Assembly: GCF_010119935.1 (NCBI RefSeq)
Contig: NZ_CP048209.1
Coordinates: forward strand, 3,847,001 to 3,911,000
DNA length: 64,000 bases
Direction of reading: 5' to 3'
Origin: Paenibacillus lycopersici
Lineage (GTDB): Bacteria; Bacillota; Bacilli; Paenibacillales; Paenibacillaceae
How positions within the stretch are numbered: position 1 is the first letter of the stretch; each line of letters begins with the position of its first letter. Positions 43,238-53,339 of the stretch are shown here, piece after piece. Made by a program: the position numbers and the translations under genes. Below the pieces are notes generated by a model. It saw only the letters and a list, made by a program, of their open reading frames with translations, was not told the origin of the DNA and searched no databases.

Positions 43238-43945
43238 TTGGATAAGAAACCGCTATATCTCAAAGTGAAGGAAGAAATCGAGCGCGGCATCGCGGCCGGC
43301 GCGTTGAAACCGGGCGACCGCCTGCCCTCCGAGCCGGAGATGGCGAAGCAATACGAGGTCAGCCGCCCCACGCTGCGCGAGGCGCTCAAGATGCTGCAGC
43401 GGGAGAAGACGCTGATCAGCAGGAACGGCGTCGGCACCTACGTGAACAGCCGCACCGACGGCATTCTGAATCCGTTGAACAAGCTGCAAAGCGTCGGGCA
43501 AATGATCAAGAACGCCGGCTTTAAGGAGAGCGAGCTCGATATTCACATCTATACCCGGGAAGCCGAAGCGGATTGGAGCGAGAAGCTGCAAAGCGAGGAG
43601 AACGTCGTCATCCTGGAACGTTCCAGAACGGCGGACGGCAACAAAGTGGCGTTCTACTATAACATCTTTCCGCAAAGCCTTGTCGCCGGCCATATCGACG
43701 GCGAATTCACCGGCGCGATTTTCGATTTTCTGCGGAATAAAATCGGCATTCATATTACGTACGCCATTACGGAAATCTGCGCGGTCAGCCTGGACAGCCC
43801 GCTCGACCGCACGGCGATCGAGCTGCTCGGTCCCGACATCCTGCTGCTCAAGCAGTTGCATTACGACGAGCACGACAAGCCTGTCTTCTACTCGCTCGAT
43901 TATCTGAAGAGCAGCTTCTTCAAGCTCATCGTGAGACGGGAATAG
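43238..43945 (+). CDS. GntR-family regulator with UTRA ligand domain (HutC type)
   Basis: A 235-residue regulator: winged helix (KPGDRLPSEPEMAKQYEVSR, PTLREALKMLQREKTLIS, then the wing NGVGTYVNS) and a C-terminal UTRA domain (about 90-230) ending KPVFYSLDYLKSSFFKLIVRR, which binds small effectors such as sugar phosphates or phosphonates. I place the start at the TTG at 43238 because AAGGAGG lies 12 bases upstream; an in-frame ATG at 43211 has no ribosome site. It is divergent from the ABC operon and shares its operator, so it most likely represses both until the imported ligand accumulates. Confidence 0.9.
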   Translation: MDKKPLYLKVKEEIERGIAAGALKPGDRLPSEPEMAKQYEVSRPTLREALKMLQREKTLISRNGVGTYVNSRTDGILNPLNKLQSVGQMIKNAGFKESELDIHIYTREAEADWSEKLQSEENVVILERSRTADGNKVAFYYNIFPQSLVAGHIDGEFTGAIFDFLRNKIGIHITYAITEICAVSLDSPLDRTAIELLGPDILLLKQLHYDEHDKPVFYSLDYLKSSFFKLIVRRE

Positions 43946-43978
43946 CGCCAGCCCGGCAAGGGACGGGCGCCGCCAGAA

Positions 43979-44019
43979 ATGCCAAACAGCCCGAACCAGT
44001 AAGGCCGGGCGGTTTGGCG
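43979..44019. terminator. Hairpin between convergent genes, weak bidirectional terminator
   Basis: GCCAAACAGCCCG and CGGGCGGTTTGGC pair (one mismatch) around an 11 to 13-base loop. T-runs on both sides are poor. Confidence 0.45.
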
Positions 44020-44047
44020 TTGCTATGCGAGGGTATGCATGGCTCTT

Positions 44048-44137
44048 TTCGGGCTTGCTTGTACCGGGCATGCTTGTTAGGGGCTTGCTTGTACCGGGTA
44101 CGCTTGTTCGGGGCTTGCTTGTACAGGATCTGCTCGT
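44048..44137. repeat. 30-bp tandem repeat at a gene 3' end
   Basis: GGGCTTGCTTGTAC recurs at 44051, 44081 and 44111, an exact 30-base period, and the last unit runs into the stop codon of the gene at 44137. Confidence 0.8.
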
Positions 44138-44604
44138 CAAGCGAGCGAGAAATAGATCCCGGTTTCCATCTGCGACTCGTCTTCCTTCCAATGGCCGTAC
44201 GCTTCGACGAGCGGCTTCTTGCATTGGCGTCCGGCTGCCGATACGGCCGCATGCAGTTCATCGTAAGTGCGGCCCAGACCGCCGTAGTGACCGCGATGAA
44301 CGCAGTAGGCGTATTCGTTCAGCGTCCAGGCGCGCTTCGCCAAATTCGGGACGCCATCTACAGCGCCTTCGCCGCGCGATGCCGGAAGCTCCAGCTCCAC
44401 GCCGACGAACACCGTGCCGTCTTCCTCGTAAACCATATGGGTCAACCCGCGGTTCGGCAGCGCTTGGCCGCGCACTTCCGCCCAAAGCTTGTCGAGCAGC
44501 TCCTTGATCGTCGTTCCGTAATCGTCTCCCGGAGGTACTTGCTTCGAAACGCCGTGCAGCGTGACGTTGAACGGCTGGTCAGTCATATGCCATTGCAAAC
44601 TCAT
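44137..44604 (-). CDS. GyrI-like effector-binding domain protein
   Basis: A 155-residue cytoplasmic protein with the GyrI/SOUL-like small-molecule binding fold: TIKELLDKLWAEVRG near the start, FVGVELELP, AYCVHRGHYGGLGRTYDEL and the C-terminal EAYGHWKEDESQMETGIYFSLA. This domain also forms the sensor half of BmrR/Rob regulators; here it stands alone without DNA-binding part, as in GyrI and SbmC. AAAGGAG precedes the ATG at 44604; the frame is open 29 codons further without a site. Confidence 0.8.
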   Translation of the reverse strand: MSLQWHMTDQPFNVTLHGVSKQVPPGDDYGTTIKELLDKLWAEVRGQALPNRGLTHMVYEEDGTVFVGVELELPASRGEGAVDGVPNLAKRAWTLNEYAYCVHRGHYGGLGRTYDELHAAVSAAGRQCKKPLVEAYGHWKEDESQMETGIYFSLA

Positions 44605-44721
44605 CGAATCGTCTCCTTTTCCGGCTTCATTAGTTTCGCGAATGCCGAGCGCCCGGCCAGCTGCGAATGATTGCTTACGCGTCGCGTCCATCGAACGCTC
44701 AGCCAGCCGCGAACGGCTGTA

Positions 44722-46497
44722 CTAGCCTAGCGACTGTCGGGCGGCATCCAGCCATTTGCGAACGGCCGCGCCGGCATCCTCCGCCGCAATGTTCACGGCC
44801 GGCTCGCCGCTGCCCCGCTCTTTCCATTCGACCTGGCCGTCGGCAATTCCTCTGCCGATGACAATCCGGAGCGGAATGCCGATCAGATCGGCATCCTTCA
44901 GCTTCACGCCGAGCCGTTCGCTCCGGTCGTCGAGCAGCGCCTCGACGCCATCTGACCGTAATTGCTCGTACAGCCGGTTCGCCGCCTCCATCTGCGCTGC
45001 ATCCTGATGCGAGACCGGAATGACATGGACCTGGAACGGCGCCAGCCCGACAGGCCACAGCATGCCGTTGTCGTCGTGCCGCTGCTCGATGACGGCGGAT
45101 AGCAGCCTCGTCACCCCGATGCCGTAGCAGCCCATAATGAACGGATGGCTCTCGCCGCCGGCATCCGTGAACCGGGCGTTCAGCGATTCGCTGTACTTCG
45201 TGCCGAGCTTGAACACATGGCCGATTTCGATGCCGCGGATCACCTGCAGCGCGCCTTGCGCGCAATTCGGGCATGCCTCGCCTTCCTCCGCGTTGCGGTA
45301 ATCGCCGACAACGGACAGCGGAAAATCCCTGCCCGGCACGACATGCCGGATATGATAGTCGGTTTCGTTCGCGCCGGCGACGCCGCGGCGCATCGCGGCG
45401 ACTTCCAGATCGACGAGCAGCGGAATGCGCAGCCCGGCCGGGCCGGCGAAGCCGATTGCCGCGCCCGTTGCCGCCAGCACGGTCCCGCCGTCCGCCAGCT
45501 CAAGCTCGTTGGCGCCGAGCGCATTCTTCACCTTCGTCTCGTTCAGCGTACGGTCCCCGCGGACGAGCACCGCGACAGGCTTGCCGTCCGCCATGAAGAT
45601 CAGCGTCTTGATCAATTCGTCGCCGCGAATGCCGAGCGCCGCTTCCAGATCCGCGATGCTGTGCAGCTTCGGCGTATGGAATTTCTCCATGCCCGGCACG
45701 GCTTCCTCCGCTTCGTCGGCCGCGCCATGCACGGAAGACTCGCGAGTGCCGCCGAGACCGGCGCCGGCCGCCGTTCCGCGTCCGGCCGCCTTCTCCATGT
45801 TGGCTGCGTATTCGCAGTGGCTGCAAACCACGACATCGTCTTCGCCGGAAGCGGCGATCGCCATGAACTCATGCGTGCCGCCCTCGCCGCCGATCGCGCC
45901 GGCATCGGCTTCCACCGCCCGGAACGCCAAGCCGCACCGTTCGAAAATCCGATGATACGCGTCGTACATCGCCCGGTACGTCGCGTCGAGACTCTCCCAA
46001 TCGGCAGAGAACGAATAGGCGTCCTTCATGACGAATTCCCTGCCGCGCAGCAAGCCGAAGCGCGGACGGCGCTCGTCGCGGAATTTCGTCTGGATTTGGA
46101 ACAGCGTAACCGGCAGCTTGCGGTACGTCGACACCTCTTGACCGATAAGATCCGTTATGACCTCTTCGTGCGTCGGGCCGAGCACGATTTCCCGGTCGCC
46201 GCGGTCGCGCAGGCGAACCAGCTCCGGACCGTACACCTCGTACCTGCCCGACTGCCGCCACAGATCGGCGGGCTGCATCGCCGGCAACAGCACTTCCTGC
46301 GCGCCTGTCCGCTCCATCTCCTCGCGGACGATCCGTTCTACGTTCCGCAGCACGCGCCGCCCCAGCGGCAGGAACGAATAGACGCCGGCAGACAGCTGGC
46401 GGATGAAGCCGCCTTTGACGAGCATCCGATGGCTGACGGCTTCCGCATCGGCCGGCGTATCCCGCATCGTCGGCATAAGCATCGTTTGTTGTCGCAT
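44722..46497 (-). CDS. proS: Prolyl-tRNA synthetase
   Basis: A 591-residue class II synthetase charging tRNA-Pro. It is the bacterial type: catalytic core (motif 1 region FLPLGRRVLRNVERIVREEM, motif 2 around FRDERRPRFGLLRGREFVMKD), an inserted YbaK-like editing domain at about 230-400 that removes mischarged alanine (GDRTLNETKVKNALGANEL), motif 3 GCYGIGVTRLLSAVIEQ, and the C-terminal anticodon-binding domain (FQVHVIPVSHQD). GGAGG precedes the ATG. A T-box leader upstream senses uncharged tRNA-Pro. Confidence 0.97.
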   Translation of the reverse strand: MRQQTMLMPTMRDTPADAEAVSHRMLVKGGFIRQLSAGVYSFLPLGRRVLRNVERIVREEMERTGAQEVLLPAMQPADLWRQSGRYEVYGPELVRLRDRGDREIVLGPTHEEVITDLIGQEVSTYRKLPVTLFQIQTKFRDERRPRFGLLRGREFVMKDAYSFSADWESLDATYRAMYDAYHRIFERCGLAFRAVEADAGAIGGEGGTHEFMAIAASGEDDVVVCSHCEYAANMEKAAGRGTAAGAGLGGTRESSVHGAADEAEEAVPGMEKFHTPKLHSIADLEAALGIRGDELIKTLIFMADGKPVAVLVRGDRTLNETKVKNALGANELELADGGTVLAATGAAIGFAGPAGLRIPLLVDLEVAAMRRGVAGANETDYHIRHVVPGRDFPLSVVGDYRNAEEGEACPNCAQGALQVIRGIEIGHVFKLGTKYSESLNARFTDAGGESHPFIMGCYGIGVTRLLSAVIEQRHDDNGMLWPVGLAPFQVHVIPVSHQDAAQMEAANRLYEQLRSDGVEALLDDRSERLGVKLKDADLIGIPLRIVIGRGIADGQVEWKERGSGEPAVNIAAEDAGAAVRKWLDAARQSLG

Positions 46498-46603
46498 AAT
46501 GAACCTCCATTTTCTGAACCCAGATTATTCGCGATACAGCTTCGTGAACCCGAATCCGTACATTCGCGGCATGACCATGCGTATGCCGCGAACGCAAGAA
46601 TGC

Positions 46604-46873
46604 AAAAAAACACGCACCCGTCCCCGGTCAAGGGACGAGTGCGTGCTCGCGGTACCACCCCAAATTCAGCCGGATCGCGGACGAATGTCCGCCGATCGGC
46701 GCTCTGGCTTGGATAACGGGGATCTCCCGGCTGCAAATACTCGGCTTTCTTTGCAGCGACTACAAGGCGGGACTGTCCGGCGGCCGCGGGAAGCTTCTCA
46801 ACGTGGGCTTCCTCTCTGTACGCGGCTTGTGCTCGAACGGCATGTCCTTGATTACGGTCGTTGATGATTGGTT
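46604..46873 (-). promoter_or_regulatory. T-box riboswitch leader of proS
   Basis: Minus strand: the T-box TGGGGTGGTACCGCG (46648-46662) forms the antiterminator and pairs with the tRNA acceptor end. It is followed by a GC-rich terminator, CACGCACTCGTCCC / GGGACGGGTGCGTG, and a T7 run (46604-46645). The upstream stem I region carries the AGAGAG-type motif near 46815. By its place before proS it should read tRNA-Pro; I did not fix the specifier codon. Confidence 0.95.
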
Positions 46874-46878
46874 CTAAA

Positions 46879-46906
46879 AATACAACAGGTTCTGGACGAT
46901 TGTCAA
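46879..46906 (-). promoter_or_regulatory. Promoter of the proS T-box
   Basis: Minus strand TTGACA (46901-46906), 16 bases, TGTATT (46879-46884), directly upstream of the leader. The remaining 200 bases to the next gene show nothing recognisable. Confidence 0.6.
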
Positions 46907-47103
46907 GAGGCCGGTAACCGCGCCGATAACATTGCCGCCATTCGCGTCCGTTCGACGCATGCTCTTCTTAACGTAAACACGATTTTCGTACAGTTCGACT
47001 ACTTTTTTTGCCGTTCGACCCCGCTCGACTCCGTCCGTCGATTTGCGCATATAAACAAATCATTAGCGGCATTAATTATTCTATTTCACCATTGTTTAGA
47101 TCA

Positions 47104-48651
47104 TTAATTATCAACGATGTCCGTGCTTCCCGCTCTCCATTTGGACAAGTTCCAGCTCGGCCAGCTTCCTCCCTCGGCCGTACCCATTCGAATGCCCGCG
47201 ATCGCTTCCTCCAGCCCTTCGATAGCGTCCGGATGTCCGGCTTGAAGCTTGATCAGCGCCGGCAGCGCATCCGCCGACAACGTGCCGAGATAGGCGGTAT
47301 CGATCTCTCCGCTTGCGGCATAACGGTCGCAATTGCGTTCCGCAATGATCGCATCGAGATTCGCGAAATTCATCGCCAGGTAAGCCGCGATGCCAAGCGC
47401 GATGTACGTTTTGGCCAGCGAGAATCGCTCCCGCCATATCCGCAGCAGCGACGCCGCCAGAATGAAGCAGAGGAACACCATGAACCCGTGCACGAGCAGC
47501 CTCGTCTGCGTATATCCGTACGCTTGTTCATAGAGCGACAGCCGGCTGAACGCGGATACGAGCATGATGACGGTGCAGCCGACAAGCAGGCTGAGCGACA
47601 GCTTGCGCACCAGCTCGCCGATCCGTTCGCCGCGTTTGACGAGATGCAGCCCGCACAGCAGCAGGATCAAGTTGATAAGCGCCGCGGCGATCAGCTGCGC
47701 GAAGCCTTGTCTCGCATATTCGGCGTAGGCGACGTCGTCCGGCAGGAGTCCTCTCGCAGCCCCGAACAAATACGAGAATTGAATGATGGCGAAGACGACA
47801 TAGACAAGATTGATGCTGATCAGCAGCGTGCAGGCGGTCAGCGGGTCAAGCGCGAACGGTTCCCGTTTCGCCTCGGCGCTCATAACCGGCCGGCTTTGCA
47901 AGCCGCCGCCGATCCCATCCGCCCTGTGATCCCCGCTCCGATTGAACAGCAGCGCCCACAGATAGCAGAATGCGTACCAAGCGAACAACGCGCCGACGAA
48001 AATCCGGATGAAGCCGTCGAACAGATTCCAGTGGAACAACAGCCGCGGAATGCGCCAAACCAGCGAATTGAATATCCGGTCCGCGGAAGCGAGCAGGCCG
48101 ATGACGAGTCCGAGCAGCGGCGCCGCCAGCAGCAGGCCGAACAATATCCGCCGCAGCTTGCCTGACGCCGTATTGGCGCCGGCTTCGGATTTCGGCAGCA
48201 GCCGGTCGTTGAGCAGGCCGAACGGAATGCCGATATATGCACTCGGCTTCAGCAGCGCCAGATGCAGCACATCGACGTAGAACCCGCCGCGATACCAAGG
48301 CTTGGCGCTGCTCCTCGTCAGCAGCACGGTCTGCGCGGCCGCAAGCGCCGGAAGCATGATCACGTTCAGGCGATGGAAGAACGCATTGTCGTATAAGGCG
48401 AACGTCAAGGACAGCAACGCCACGGGCACGCTGAGCAGCCAGCCGGACCTGGTCTGGCCCCGCCACTGTTCGAACCCGCCGATTCTGCCTCTGACCGCAT
48501 AGAAGAACAAGCCGTAGAACGCGATTACGAACAACGGCACGTTCACGTTGAACCCGTTCCCGACGAATAAATATTGGCTGACGATTCCAAACAGCATCGA
48601 CAGCAAAGCGATATTCTCGTATCTCCGCTGCCATGGCGCCGGATTTCGCAT
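47104..48651 (-). CDS. DUF4173 multi-pass membrane protein
   Basis: A 515-residue membrane protein with about 11-13 helices in the first 430 residues and a soluble C-terminal tail (about 440-515) with ANLDAIIAERNCDRYAASGEIDTAYLGTLSADALPAL. That mix of helices and the NxDAxIAxxN tail is characteristic of DUF4173 proteins of Firmicutes, whose function is unknown. AAGGAG lies before the ATG. It is divergent from the SgrR-like regulator. Confidence 0.8.
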   Translation of the reverse strand: MRNPAPWQRRYENIALLSMLFGIVSQYLFVGNGFNVNVPLFVIAFYGLFFYAVRGRIGGFEQWRGQTRSGWLLSVPVALLSLTFALYDNAFFHRLNVIMLPALAAAQTVLLTRSSAKPWYRGGFYVDVLHLALLKPSAYIGIPFGLLNDRLLPKSEAGANTASGKLRRILFGLLLAAPLLGLVIGLLASADRIFNSLVWRIPRLLFHWNLFDGFIRIFVGALFAWYAFCYLWALLFNRSGDHRADGIGGGLQSRPVMSAEAKREPFALDPLTACTLLISINLVYVVFAIIQFSYLFGAARGLLPDDVAYAEYARQGFAQLIAAALINLILLLCGLHLVKRGERIGELVRKLSLSLLVGCTVIMLVSAFSRLSLYEQAYGYTQTRLLVHGFMVFLCFILAASLLRIWRERFSLAKTYIALGIAAYLAMNFANLDAIIAERNCDRYAASGEIDTAYLGTLSADALPALIKLQAGHPDAIEGLEEAIAGIRMGTAEGGSWPSWNLSKWRAGSTDIVDN

Positions 48652-48794
48652 CGTCTCACTCCTTGCAATTGCGCCGACGTAAGCGCGGATGACTTGCTTC
48701 CATTTATTGTAGCCGATAAAATAGGAACAAAAAGTGAAAGTTATTTTGTTGTCCTTTCATATTTTAGAATCGCACAGGCAAGGAGACGCATCGC

Positions 48795-50759
48795 ATGAAA
48801 ATTAGACGGCATTATCTGGCGCTTCGCGGCCTGTACCCGCTCGCGCAAGAACGCGAACCGATCGAAGCGACCACGCTGGAGCTGGCGGAAGCGCTCGACT
48901 GCACGCACCGGAACATGGTGCTGCTGCTGCAGCGCATGCAGCGCGAAGGCTGGCTGAGCTGGGAACCGAGACGCGGCCGCGGCAACCGTTCGATCCTGCG
49001 CTTCCTGGCCACCAAGGAGGAGCAGACGCTGGCGGAAGCGCAGGAAATCGCGGAGAAACAAGATTTACGGCGCGCCGTCTCCTACTTGCAGGAGATCGAT
49101 CCTGCCGGTAGCGGGCTTCGGGCCAAATTTCAAGCCTGGCTGTCGGGCCGGTTCGGCTTCCATTCCGAAGTACGCGGGGAACGGCGGCTCGATGTGCTGC
49201 GGTTTCCGCTTCCCCAGCATATTCGCGCCCTGGATCCCACTGACATGCACTTCGCAGGCGAATCCCATCTCGTCAACCAGCTGTTCGACAGCTTGGTCAG
49301 GATGAGTCCAAGCGGCAACGAAGCATTGCCGCAGCTTGCCCATGCGTGGGAGACGGATGCCTCGAGGCAAATCTGGACCTTCTTCCTGCGCAAAGGCGTC
49401 CGGTTCCATCATGGGCGCGAGTTCACGTCCGCGGATGTGAAATATACCTTCGACCGGATTCGGCAGCTTGCGCCGAGAGGACTGTTTTATTGGGCGTACG
49501 GCGATATCGCGGACATCGTTACCCCGGATGAACGGACCGTGACGTTCCGGCTGCGGGCGCCGAACGAATTGTTCCTGTCGTTCCTGACGACGAACCGGGC
49601 GTCCATCGTCCCGGTCATGTCCGGGCCGGAGAGCGCCGGATTCGGGAGCGCCCCCGTCGGAACGGGGCCTTTCCGGCTTGCCGGCAGCGCGCATGGCGTA
49701 TATACGCTTGAAGCGAACGAGGGGTATTTTCAAGGCAGAGGGTTTCTCGACGTCGTGGAGGTGTGGACGGAGCCGGATCCGTCGAGCTTCGGAACGGAAG
49801 ACGAGCCGCCGGCGTTTCAAGTCATGCACAACGTCCGCTTGACGGAGGCCGCTTCGGAGCAGCTACAGCAGGTGCGGCAGTCCGGCACGACCTGCAAGTT
49901 CATTACCGTCAACGAGCTGCGGGACGGCCCTTTGCGCAATCCGGCCGTCCGCGAGGCGGTCGATCTGGCGCTCGATCGGGCGAAGTTGATCGAGCGGCTG
50001 TCCGGCGACGTGATCGAAGCGACGAACAGCTTCTGGCCGGAACTTGACGTCCGGGCGGACGGCAGCATCGGCGGAGACGCTGAAGGCGATGCGTCGGAAC
50101 GGGATGCGGTTCGGACCGGCAGCCTTGACGGGAACGCCGAGTGCGGCGCATGGAAGCTGCGCGGGCTGCAAGCTGACAGCCGTCGCGCGGACGCAGCGAA
50201 TACTTGCCCGGAGCAGCTTGCCGCATCCGGATACGCAGGCGAGCGGATCGTGCTGGCGACGATCCCCCAGTATCAAGCCGACGCCGAGCTCGTGCGCGAT
50301 GAATGCCTGCACGCCGGCATACGGCTGGAGATCGAGCTGCTCCCCGCCGAAATGTTCAAGGGCGAGTCGCGGCTGTCCGCCGATCTGCTGCTGTTCGCGG
50401 TCATGCTGGACGAGCATCGCGAGCTGCGGCTTATCGAGCTGTTCAAGAGCATGCTGCATCATCTGCTGCCGGCAACGCAGCAGGCGTTCGAGCGCAAGCT
50501 CGCCGAAATCATGGTGATGCGGGATGCCGAGCTGCGGAACCGGATGCTGATCGGGATGGAATCGGAGCTGCGCTCGACGCACCGCCTCCTGTTCCTGTAC
50601 CGCAAGCATCTGAAAACCGCGTTTCACCCGTCCGTTCGCGGCATCGCCCTGGAATCGCTGGGCTGGGTCCGGTTCCGCGACCTGTGGTTCAAACCGGCCG
50701 AACTGCCGGACAGGACGAGCGGGGACGAGCAGGATCGAGACGCGATGAGCCTGCAGTGA
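48795..50759 (+). CDS. SgrR-family regulator with fused solute-binding domain
   Basis: A 654-residue cytoplasmic regulator: an N-terminal winged helix of about 110 residues (LAEALDCTHRNMVLLLQRMQ, then EGWLSWEPRRGRGNRSILRF) followed by a family 5 solute-binding domain (from about 135: NQLFDSLVRM, TWTFFLRKGV-like block, FTSADVKYTFDRI, GTGPFRL) without a signal peptide. In E. coli SgrR this domain senses a sugar-phosphate stress ligand. Around residues 415-470 there is an acidic/Gly-rich insertion of low complexity. AAGGAG precedes the ATG. The target is unknown; candidates are the divergent DUF4173 gene or an unlinked transporter. Confidence 0.88.
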   Translation: MKIRRHYLALRGLYPLAQEREPIEATTLELAEALDCTHRNMVLLLQRMQREGWLSWEPRRGRGNRSILRFLATKEEQTLAEAQEIAEKQDLRRAVSYLQEIDPAGSGLRAKFQAWLSGRFGFHSEVRGERRLDVLRFPLPQHIRALDPTDMHFAGESHLVNQLFDSLVRMSPSGNEALPQLAHAWETDASRQIWTFFLRKGVRFHHGREFTSADVKYTFDRIRQLAPRGLFYWAYGDIADIVTPDERTVTFRLRAPNELFLSFLTTNRASIVPVMSGPESAGFGSAPVGTGPFRLAGSAHGVYTLEANEGYFQGRGFLDVVEVWTEPDPSSFGTEDEPPAFQVMHNVRLTEAASEQLQQVRQSGTTCKFITVNELRDGPLRNPAVREAVDLALDRAKLIERLSGDVIEATNSFWPELDVRADGSIGGDAEGDASERDAVRTGSLDGNAECGAWKLRGLQADSRRADAANTCPEQLAASGYAGERIVLATIPQYQADAELVRDECLHAGIRLEIELLPAEMFKGESRLSADLLLFAVMLDEHRELRLIELFKSMLHHLLPATQQAFERKLAEIMVMRDAELRNRMLIGMESELRSTHRLLFLYRKHLKTAFHPSVRGIALESLGWVRFRDLWFKPAELPDRTSGDEQDRDAMSLQ

Positions 50760-50766
50760 CGCAACG

Positions 50767-50797
50767 AAGGACGCCTTGCAAAGGCGTCCTTCTATTT
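50767..50797 (+). terminator. Terminator after the SgrR-like gene
   Basis: AAGGACGCCTT, loop GCA, AAGGCGTCCTT, then TCTATTTC; perfect 11-bp stem, probably also used by the convergent GH95 gene. Confidence 0.8.
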
Positions 50798-50845
50798 CGT
50801 CCATATTCACGCGCGTACTCGTCTGCGCAGATCGCCTCTGCCGCC

Positions 50846-53290
50846 TTATACCGGCGTAATCACATAACGCCTTCCGGCATCGGTGCGGAATCGCATCCGG
50901 CCGGCCGCCAGGCCTTCTGCCGGCTCCGGCTCGACCGGCTCCGATGCGCGATCGCCTTCGCCGATCAGCAGCGCCACGGTTACAGGGCCTTCGGCTGCGA
51001 TGACGCAAGTCGTCCCGCCCAGCGAGAGCAGCTCGGCTTCGGCCAAACGGCCGGCCGACCAGCGCAGGCTGACCTCGAAGCCGCCACGGGCGCGCAAGCC
51101 GCTAACCCGGCCCTCCGGCCAGGCGTCGGGCAGCGAAGGCAGCAGCCGAAGCTCGCCTTGGTGGGATTGCAGCAGCATCTCGGCAATGCCGGCCGACGCC
51201 GCGAAATTGCCGTCGATCTGGAACGGCGGATGCGCGTCGAACAGGTTCGGATAGACGCCGCCGGAATGGTAATTGTCCGGCTCGTCCTCCCGGACGAGCT
51301 TCAGCAAGTTACCGATCAAGCCGAGCGCGCGGTTCCCGTCGCCGAAACGAGCCCAGAGGGAGATTTTCCAGCCGAGGCTCCAGCCCGTCCCGCCGTCGCC
51401 CCGGCGCTCCAACGACTGCTTGGCCGCTTCGAACAACGCCGGCGCGGCTTCCGCCGTCAGCTGACGGCCCGGATAGACGCCGAACAGATGCGACACATGG
51501 CGGTGATGAACGTCTTCGTCTCCGAAATCCCCGCTCGTCCACTCTTGAAGCTGGCCATGCTTGCCGATTGCGAGAGGCAGCAGCCGCTCCCGCGAGCTAG
51601 CGAGCTCCGCCGCGAAATCCCCGTCCTCGCCCAGGATGGACGCGGCTTCCATACAGTTCGTGAATAAATCCCAGATCAGCTCGAGATCCATCGCCGACGC
51701 GCTCGACACGGCGGCAAGCCCGCCTTCGGCCGTGCGGAATTTATGCTCCGGCGACGTCGAAGGCATCGTCACCAGCCGGCCTGCGCCGTCTTCGACCAGC
51801 CAATCGAGGCAGAACAGCGCGGCTTCCTTCATCACGGGATACGCCCGGCCGCGCAGGTAAGCCAGATCGCCGCCGAATGCGTAATGCTCCCATAAATGCT
51901 GGCACAGCCAGACGCCGCCCATCGGCCAGCTTACCCAGATCGGATCCCCGTGGCCGTAATCGCCGACCGGGTCGGTCTGCGCCCACAAATCGGTGTTATG
52001 ATGCGTCGTCCAGCCGCGCGTGCCGTAATTGACGGAAGCCGTCCGCTTGCCCTTCTCGGCCAGCTGCTCGACGAACGCAAGCAGCGGCAGATGGCATTCC
52101 GCCAAATTGCAGTTCTCGGCCGGCCAGTAATTCATCTGCGTATTGATATTGACCGTATAATTGCTGCTCCACGGCGGGCGGGTCTCCTGATTCCAGATGC
52201 CCTGCAAATTCGCCGGCTGCGTGCCCGGGCGCGAGCTGGCGATCATCAGGTAACGTCCGTATTGGAACAGCAGCTCGACCAGTCCGGGATCCTTCGCGCC
52301 ATACACGGCGATCCGCTCATCGGCAGCCATGCCCGCCGGTGCGGCGGAAGCCCCCAGCTTCAACGAAACGCGGCCGAACAAGGCGCCGTAATCGGCGATA
52401 TGGCGCTCCAGCAGCGTCTCGTAAGGCATCGCCCAAGCGGCTTCCACGGCGCCGGCCGCGATCGGGCCAGGCTCCTTCCCTTCGCTGCGCGGCATCCGAT
52501 CGTACCCGTCGAAGCTTGTCGCGGCGCTCCAATACAGAACGGCTTCCGTCGCGCCGATGACATGCAGCCCGTCGCCGTCCGCCCACGAGAAGCCGTCCAC
52601 GCCGCTAACCGCGGCCTTCAGGCAGCCATCGAACGAGATCGCCTCGGACGTGTACGGATCGCCGTAGACGAGCGGCTCGTCCACGCTGTAATAGCTGGGT
52701 GCCGCATGTTCGGGCGCGACGCCGCGTATCGCGTAACGGTCCGATTCCGTTCGCGTCCGGTACCGGAGCGGACTGTCCAGCCGGGCATGGAAGCTGAGCT
52801 TGCCGGCTTCGCTCGCGCGCAGGCGAAGCGCGATAACGCCGTCCGGATGCGAAGCGAACAATTCGCGGGTATAGACGACGGAGCCGATCGCATAGGTCAC
52901 GGTCGTCACCGCGCGCTCCAGATCGAGCGCGCGCGAATAGCCCGCATGCGCGCCGCCATGCTCGAATGTCAGCCTCAAATGGCCGAGCGGCATGTACGCC
53001 TGCGTATACGGGCCCATCATTTCCTTGCACAGCCGATCCGCTTCGGCGAAGCGCTCTTCCTCGATCAGACGCCGCACCTGCGGAAGCACTTCTCTGGCGC
53101 GGGGATTGCTGCCGTCGCGGGGATGCCCCGACCACAGCGTATCTTCGTTCAACTGAATGTCTTCGCGCTCCACGCCGCCGTATACCATGGCGCCAAGCCG
53201 GCCGTTGCCGACCGGCAGCGCCTCCGTCCATACGCGCGCGGGCCTTCCATACCTGAGCTCCACCCGGTGTTCCTCCTCCATATTTTGCAT
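50846..53290 (-). CDS. Glycoside hydrolase family 95 (alpha-L-fucosidase type)
   Basis: An 814-residue cytoplasmic enzyme (no signal peptide) of GH95, which inverts alpha-1,2-linked L-fucose or alpha-L-galactose residues. The N-terminal beta domain opens with [22 protein letters not shown] and [13 protein letters not shown]; the helical barrel holds [19 protein letters not shown] (the paired Asn that help activate water), [11 protein letters not shown] (the general acid Glu) and [22 protein letters not shown] (late Asp). The start at 53290 has GAAGG upstream; a TTG at 53302 is also in frame. It is followed closely by no other gene and preceded by GH78, 49 bases upstream on the same strand, so both form an operon for plant or mucin-like glycan debris. 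Confidence 0.93.
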   Translation of the reverse strand: MQNMEEEHRVELRYGRPARVWTEALPVGNGRLGAMVYGGVEREDIQLNEDTLWSGHPRDGSNPRAREVLPQVRRLIEEERFAEADRLCKEMMGPYTQAYMPLGHLRLTFEHGGAHAGYSRALDLERAVTTVTYAIGSVVYTRELFASHPDGVIALRLRASEAGKLSFHARLDSPLRYRTRTESDRYAIRGVAPEHAAPSYYSVDEPLVYGDPYTSEAISFDGCLKAAVSGVDGFSWADGDGLHVIGATEAVLYWSAATSFDGYDRMPRSEGKEPGPIAAGAVEAAWAMPYETLLERHIADYGALFGRVSLKLGASAAPAGMAADERIAVYGAKDPGLVELLFQYGRYLMIASSRPGTQPANLQGIWNQETRPPWSSNYTVNINTQMNYWPAENCNLAECHLPLLAFVEQLAEKGKRTASVNYGTRGWTTHHNTDLWAQTDPVGDYGHGDPIWVSWPMGGVWLCQHLWEHYAFGGDLAYLRGRAYPVMKEAALFCLDWLVEDGAGRLVTMPSTSPEHKFRTAEGGLAAVSSASAMDLELIWDLFTNCMEAASILGEDGDFAAELASSRERLLPLAIGKHGQLQEWTSGDFGDEDVHHRHVSHLFGVYPGRQLTAEAAPALFEAAKQSLERRGDGGTGWSLGWKISLWARFGDGNRALGLIGNLLKLVREDEPDNYHSGGVYPNLFDAHPPFQIDGNFAASAGIAEMLLQSHQGELRLLPSLPDAWPEGRVSGLRARGGFEVSLRWSAGRLAEAELLSLGGTTCVIAAEGPVTVALLIGEGDRASEPVEPEPAEGLAAGRMRFRTDAGRRYVITPV

Positions 53291-53339
53291 ATTGGCCTTC
53301 AATTAACTGTAGCCGCTTGGAGGAGGACGGTCAAGGGAT

